DNA of 9,273 bases from an uncultured Clostridia bacterium. GTDB lineage: Bacteria; Bacillota; Clostridia; Lachnospirales; Lachnospiraceae. The notes below the pieces were generated by a model. That model was given only the letters and a program-made list of their open reading frames with translations, was not told where the DNA came from and ran no database searches. Position numbers and translations under genes: made by a program. This document shows, in pieces, positions 6,330-9,273 of this stretch (the stretch's first letter is position 1; each line of letters begins with the position of its first letter). The stretch is taken from contig CAMJIC010000091.1 in assembly GCA_946405675.1 (NCBI GenBank), forward strand, positions 1-9,273, given 5' to 3'.

Positions 6330-6358
6330 TTGCAATTTCAGAGCGAATGGGATATGTT
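6330..6358 (+). promoter_or_regulatory. Candidate promoter upstream of the radical-SAM gene
   Basis: TTGCAA (6330-6335) is 17 nt from TATGTT (6353-6358). Each matches four of six consensus positions, and an AT-rich stretch (6302-6329) lies upstream. Transcription would begin near 6365. It could drive the short terminated RNA below, or the radical-SAM and methyltransferase genes if transcription passes the 6404-6431 hairpin. Confidence 0.35.
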
Positions 6359-6364
6359 GTACAG

Positions 6365-6434
6365 GTATAGAAACTCCGCGGTGGGAGAATCGATACACGA
6401 TTGAAAGGCGCTGTCTTTGGGCAGCGCCTTTACT
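6365..6434 (+). ncRNA. Candidate structured leader or small RNA, about 70 nt
   Basis: Three hairpins follow one another: CTCC-GCGGTG-GGAG (6374-6387), AATCG-ATACA-CGATT (6388-6402) and the terminator-like 6404-6431. The segment CTCCGCGGTGGG (6374-6385) is complementary to 6136-6147 of the other candidate RNA with a single A-C mismatch. It ends about 95 nt before the radical-SAM start codon, so it may be an attenuated 5' leader instead of a free RNA. No known riboswitch class is recognised. Confidence 0.3.
6404..6431 (+). terminator. Intrinsic terminator or attenuator hairpin
   Basis: AAAGGCGCTG (6404-6413) and CAGCGCCTTT (6422-6431) form a perfect 10-bp stem with an 8-nt loop. The stem ends in TTTACT, a weak T-tract. 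The A/T ends would also serve the minus strand. Its position between the candidate promoter and the next gene suggests attenuation. Confidence 0.6.
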
Positions 6435-6529
6435 GTATCTGAACGGGAGGCATATTCTGCGGTGTGACAGGGACCTTTGAAGGATCCATGTTTTGCGCTG
6501 CGCGCAGGGGATTAGCAGGAGATTGGGTC

Positions 6530-7510
6530 ATGGATGCAGCCGCCATGATGAAAAATTGCACAGTATGCCCGAGGGAGTGCGGCGTGGACCGGACAGCCGG
6601 CGGCAGGGGGATATGCGGTGCTCCGGCTGAAATGATCGTGGCACGGGCCGCGCTGCATTTCTGGGAGGAACCATGTATCTCGGGCCATGCCGGCTCAGGA
6701 GCTGTTTTTTTCTCAGGATGCAGCCTCAGATGCATTTTCTGCCAGAATGCGGAAATATCCGGAGTAAGCGGGGGGTTTCCCGGGATCAGCGTGTCGGCTT
6801 CGGAACTGGCGGATATCTTCTTGCGCCTGCAGGATCAGGAAGGGGCGAACAACATCAACCTTGTGACCGCGGCGCATTATATCCCGCAGACAGCCTGCGC
6901 CCTTGCTATAGCGAAGGACAGGGGTCTGAAGATTCCGGTCATCTATAATACCGGGGGCTACGAAAAGGTCTCCTCACTCAGGATGCTGGAAGGGCTTGTA
7001 GATGTCTATCTGCCTGATTTTAAATACATGTCGCCCAGAACCGCAGGAGAATACGCGCATGCACAAGACTATCCGGAGACTGCAAAGGCTGCTATAGCCG
7101 AGATGGTGCGTCAGACCGGGCCTGTGTCATTTTACCCGGAAACCGGGTACGAAGCGCAGGATGCAGGAAAGCCTGAAACGATGCTGATCAGGAAGGGCGT
7201 CATTGTCCGGCATCTGCTTCTTCCGGGGCATGTCAAAGAGGCGAAAGAGATCATATCTTACCTGCACGCAGCCTACGGCGACGCAATCGGCTTGAGTATC
7301 ATGAATCAGTATACCCCCATGCGTCAGATGGATGATCACCCCCTCCTGGCCCGGCGGGTCACAACACGGGAGTATGAACGTCTGATCGACCATGCAATCA
7401 GGATTGGAGTGGAAAATGGATACATACAGGAAGGCGGAACCGCGAAAGAAAGCTTCATCCCGTCCTGGGACGGGGAAGGAGTCAGGGAAATGGTCAGGGA
7501 AAGGCTCTGA
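6530..7510 (+). CDS. Radical SAM protein, COG1313 (PflX-type) family
   Basis: This family contains SAM-dependent [4Fe-4S] enzymes related to pyruvate formate-lyase activase, but no agreed substrate is known to me. From this start it has 326 residues. The N-terminus carries a family signature of four cysteines, C10 and C13 (NCTVCPREC), C17 and C29 (GRGICG). These are followed by HFWEEPCISG and the radical-SAM motif C64-x3-C68-x2-C71 in FSGCSLRCIFCQN. Further hallmarks are NNINLVTAAHYIP, PVIYNTGGYE, DVYLPDFKYMSP and SIMNQYTPM. The start at 6530 is chosen because AGGAG (6517-6521) lies 8 nt upstream. An in-frame GTG at 6464, 13 nt after GGGAGG (6445-6450), would add 22 residues. The 3' end overlaps the next gene by 95 bp, so they are probably co-expressed. 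Confidence 0.9.
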   Translation: MDAAAMMKNCTVCPRECGVDRTAGGRGICGAPAEMIVARAALHFWEEPCISGHAGSGAVFFSGCSLRCIFCQNAEISGVSGGFPGISVSASELADIFLRLQDQEGANNINLVTAAHYIPQTACALAIAKDRGLKIPVIYNTGGYEKVSSLRMLEGLVDVYLPDFKYMSPRTAGEYAHAQDYPETAKAAIAEMVRQTGPVSFYPETGYEAQDAGKPETMLIRKGVIVRHLLLPGHVKEAKEIISYLHAAYGDAIGLSIMNQYTPMRQMDDHPLLARRVTTREYERLIDHAIRIGVENGYIQEGGTAKESFIPSWDGEGVREMVRERL

Positions 7511-8876
7511 GAAACAGCCAGGAAAGCGGTCAGAGAAACAGCCGGGAAAGCGGTCAGAGAAGCAGCTGGGAAAGCGGTTAGAAAAGCAGCAGGGAAAGCG
7601 GTCAGAGAAACTGTCAGGAAAGGAATCAGAGAAGCAACCGGCAGTCAGGCCTATGAAGAAGGCATCCACCCGTCCAGGAAAAGAGCTGTGTCCGGTATCA
7701 GACCGGTGTGGCGGGTGCGACCTTCTTGGGATTGACTATGAAAGGCAGCTTGCGCAGAAGAATCAGCGATTAAAGAAGCTTCTGTCGGGGTTCACCATGC
7801 AGCTGCATCCGATTGTCGGAATGGAGAATCCGGCGCATTACCGGTGCAAGGTCAACGCAGCCTTCGGACTGGACCGGAAGGGAAAGCCGGTCGTTGGGAG
7901 ATATGAGAAAAACACGCACCGTATCGTTCCCGCGGCGTCCTGCATGCTTGAAGATGAGAGAGCAAATGAAATTGTTCAGGAGATATTTTCCTTGCTTGCG
8001 TCTTTCCGGATCCGTGTTCACGACGAAGACAGCGGGTATGGATTTCTCAGACATGTACAGATCCGGCGAGGCTTTGCAACCGGCCAGTACATGGTTACTT
8101 TGGTATGTTCGGATCCGGTTTTCCCGTCAAAGAACAATTTTGTAAAAGCATTGAGGAGCAGGTTTCCGGAAATCGCAACAGTGGTACTGAATGTCAATGA
8201 CAGGCACACGTCCATGGTTCTGGGCGAGAGAAATATCATTCTGTATGGGAAAGGGTATATCGAGGATCAGCTGTGCGGATGCACATTCCGAATCTCGCCG
8301 GGGTCATTTTATCAGGTAAATCCGCCCCAGGCACAACGTCTCTATGAAACCGCGATCCGCTTGGCCGGCCTGACGGGAAAGGAGACTGTGCTGGATGCCT
8401 ATTGCGGAACCGGGACGATCGGGATCATCGCGTCCGGCAGAGCCAAACAGGTGACCGGGGTCGAATCCAACGGGGATGCGGTGCGGGATGCTGTCTGGAA
8501 TGCACGCTGCAATCAGATCCATAACATCCGGTTTATTCAAATGGACGCAACAGATTATATGGAAAGACTGTCCTCCGGGAGGCTGCCGGACGGAGCAGAG
8601 AATCGCGTTGAGGTGCCGGCCGGCAGCGAAAACCGTCCGGATGTCCTTATCCTTGACCCGCCCAGGAGCGGCACGACACCACGGTTCATTGAGGCGGCAG
8701 CCCGTCTGGCTCCGGATCGGATCGTCTATGTGTCCTGCGATCCGGAAACACTCGCCAGGGATCTGAAACTGTTCCGGGCAAAAGGATACCGCGTGCTGGA
8801 AGCGCAAGGGTATGATCTGTTTCCATATACGGAGCATGTTGAGACGGTAGTGTTGATGTCACGCGCTAAGGACTGA
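7416..8876 (+). CDS. rlmD: 23S rRNA (uracil-5-)-methyltransferase, RlmD/RlmCD (TrmA) family
   Basis: This enzyme is predicted to transfer methyl from SAM to C5 of a 23S rRNA uridine. From this start it has 486 residues. Residues 1-90 are a basic low-complexity tail with about five KQPGKRSE-type 8-residue repeats. A [4Fe-4S] site follows (C92, C98, C101 in CPVSDRCGGC, and C176 in VPAASC). The Rossmann domain shows Q300 (FYQVNPPQ), the SAM loop LDAYCGTGTIG (326-336), E350, D414 in LDPPRSG, nucleophile C441 in VYVSCDPETLARDL and general base E476 in TEHVET. I see no TRAM domain; the repeats occupy its usual place. The ATG at 7416 has GGAG (7406-7409) upstream, while the alternative at 7392 is weaker. 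Target uridine (747 or 1939) cannot be told apart here. Confidence 0.92.
   Translation: MDTYRKAEPRKKASSRPGTGKESGKWSGKGSEKQPGKRSEKQPGKRSEKQLGKRLEKQQGKRSEKLSGKESEKQPAVRPMKKASTRPGKELCPVSDRCGGCDLLGIDYERQLAQKNQRLKKLLSGFTMQLHPIVGMENPAHYRCKVNAAFGLDRKGKPVVGRYEKNTHRIVPAASCMLEDERANEIVQEIFSLLASFRIRVHDEDSGYGFLRHVQIRRGFATGQYMVTLVCSDPVFPSKNNFVKALRSRFPEIATVVLNVNDRHTSMVLGERNIILYGKGYIEDQLCGCTFRISPGSFYQVNPPQAQRLYETAIRLAGLTGKETVLDAYCGTGTIGIIASGRAKQVTGVESNGDAVRDAVWNARCNQIHNIRFIQMDATDYMERLSSGRLPDGAENRVEVPAGSENRPDVLILDPPRSGTTPRFIEAAARLAPDRIVYVSCDPETLARDLKLFRAKGYRVLEAQGYDLFPYTEHVETVVLMSRAKD
7485..7640 (+). repeat. 24-bp tandem repeat within the methyltransferase 5' region
   Basis: Units of 24 bp start at 7512, 7536, 7560, 7584 and 7608, each reading roughly K-Q-x-G-K-R-S-E. 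A degraded unit follows from 7632. Shorter GTCAGGGAAA repeats precede (about 7483-7505) over the last codons of the radical-SAM gene. The period is a multiple of three, so copy-number changes keep the frame. Units 1 and 2 differ at one or two bases, suggesting recent duplication, and later units have drifted. Confidence 0.9.
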
Positions 8877-8932
8877 CCGCCGAAAAAGTGCCGTATTTCA
8901 GGCCGTTTCTGGGTTGGACGTACATATGGGGA

Positions 8933-8982
8933 CGTATCAAAGACGACCATAAGATAGAAAACTGCACTACGTCTTTGATACG
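8933..8982. repeat. Perfect 13-bp inverted repeat after the methyltransferase gene
   Basis: CGTATCAAAGACG (8933-8945) and CGTCTTTGATACG (8970-8982) are exact reverse complements with a 24-nt spacer. A partial direct repeat, GACGTA (8918-8923 and 8931-8936), lies just upstream. There is no T-tract, so it is not a normal terminator. It could be a small palindromic repeat element, an operator, or an RNA hairpin in the 3' untranslated region. The stretch 8877-9125 holds no gene that I can support. Confidence 0.6.
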
Positions 8983-9002
8983 GATTCAGGCGGCGTGAAG
9001 CG

Positions 9003-9044
9003 AGGGCTCGTTTTTAGGGCTCGGAGGGCTCGTTCGAGCCTTCC
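9003..9044 (+). repeat. Triple AGGGCTCG repeat with a hairpin
   Basis: AGGGCTCG occurs at 9003-9010, 9016-9023 and 9025-9032. The last copy lies in a hairpin, GGAGGGCTC (9023-9031) with GAGCCTTCC (9036-9044), GTTC loop, one G-U pair. Each upstream copy could also pair with the CGAGCC arm. A T5 run (9011-9015) sits between copies. It may end the methyltransferase transcript, but the T-tract after the hairpin is poor. Confidence 0.4.
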
Positions 9045-9061
9045 TATCATTTGATTATACA

Positions 9062-9105
9062 GAACAAAAGAAAGCGCCTCCGAACCGATGTGGTTCAGAG
9101 GCGCT
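9062..9105 (-). terminator. Intrinsic terminator of hcp
   Basis: AGCGCCTC-C-GAACC (9073-9086) pairs with GGTTC-A-GAGGCGCT (9092-9105) around a 5-nt loop with one mismatch. Read on the minus strand, the stem is followed by TTTCTTTTGTT (9072-9062). This is a strong terminator 21 nt past the hcp stop codon. On the plus strand there is no matching T-tract. Confidence 0.85.
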
Positions 9106-9125
9106 GCTGCGTTTATAGTGGGTTA

Positions 9126-9273
9126 TCACCCTAAGATCTTTTTCAGGTCTTCTTCCGGTGTGCTGATCGGGGAAATGTTGTAATTCTCAACCAGATAATT
9201 CAGCACGTTCGGGGAAACGAATGCCGGAAGCGAAGGGCCGAGACGGATGTTCTTGATACCGAGATACAGAAGC
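9126..9273 (-). CDS. hcp: Hybrid cluster protein / hydroxylamine reductase, C-terminal fragment
   Basis: The last 48 codons and the TGA stop (reverse complement of 9126-9128) lie in the window, and the gene continues beyond 9273. The translation begins LLYLGIKNIRLGPSLPAFVS and ends TPEEDLKKILG. This matches the highly conserved Hcp C-terminus (LGxKNIxLGPxLPAFxSPNVLxxLVEN). Hcp is a cytoplasmic Fe-S protein with a hybrid Fe-S-O cluster that reduces hydroxylamine and nitric oxide in anaerobes. The cluster ligands lie outside the window, so activity cannot be judged. The gene converges on the methyltransferase and has its own terminator. Confidence 0.9.
   Translation of the reverse strand, partial: LLYLGIKNIRLGPSLPAFVSPNVLNYLVENYNISPISTPEEDLKKILG

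Noticed and set aside
6183..6404. 73-codon ORF in the intergenic region
   Set aside because: No Shine-Dalgarno, it runs over a T-rich tract and several hairpins, and has unlikely composition for a protein.
7512..7640. CRISPR-like array
   Set aside because: The 24-bp units are contiguous without spacers and lie in frame inside a coding gene, so this is a protein-coding tandem repeat.
8925..8951. Small ORF starting ATGGGGACGTATC that a one-base deletion near 8947 would extend to about 23 codons
   Set aside because: As written it stops after eight codons, has no ribosome binding site, and overlaps the inverted repeat.

Overview
The window looks like chromosomal DNA from a Gram-positive anaerobe, most likely a GC-rich clostridial Firmicute of the Lachnospiraceae type. 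The evidence is indirect: strong AGGAGG-type ribosome binding sites, short tight gene clusters, intrinsic terminators, a hybrid-cluster protein (Hcp) and a COG1313-type radical-SAM protein. Species cannot be named from the sequence. No mobile element, CRISPR array, tRNA or rRNA is visible.

Layout. (1) 1-146 is a structured leader with a candidate promoter, followed by glgA (glycogen synthase, 147-1595). (2) 1596-1839 holds two GC-rich hairpins and no gene. (3) 1840-5993 is a compact plus-strand cluster: a divergent acetolactate synthase large subunit (ilvB-like), its ACT-domain regulatory subunit (ilvN), a YfbR-type HD 5'-deoxynucleotidase, and a membrane-bound CHASE-GGDEF diguanylate cyclase. 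Gaps are 14, 5 and about 4 nt, so co-transcription is likely. (4) 5994-6529 is a 536-bp non-coding region rich in signals: three terminator-like hairpins, two candidate promoters, and two candidate short RNAs with mutually complementary segments. It also holds the second copy of a hairpin-plus-tail element that occurs upstream of glgA. (5) 6530-8876 carries a COG1313 (PflX-type) radical-SAM gene overlapping an RlmD/RlmCD-family rRNA uracil-C5 methyltransferase gene. The overlap leads into a 24-bp tandem repeat encoding a Lys/Gly/Glu-rich N-terminal extension. (6) 8877-9125 is a convergent intergenic region with a perfect 13-bp inverted repeat, three AGGGCTCG copies and a clear minus-strand terminator. 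(7) The 3' end of hcp lies on the minus strand and runs off the window.

How the parts relate. GlgA builds storage glycogen. IlvB/IlvN commit pyruvate to branched-chain amino acids, and the valine-binding residues of IlvN are intact, so feedback control is likely. YfbR trims deoxynucleoside monophosphates. The cyclase converts an external ligand signal into c-di-GMP. The methyltransferase modifies rRNA, and the radical-SAM protein has no agreed function. These are mostly housekeeping genes. The most unusual material is non-coding (5994-6529, and the element shared with 3-60) and the repeat expansion at the 7392-7640 overlap. I see no defence or biosynthetic system.
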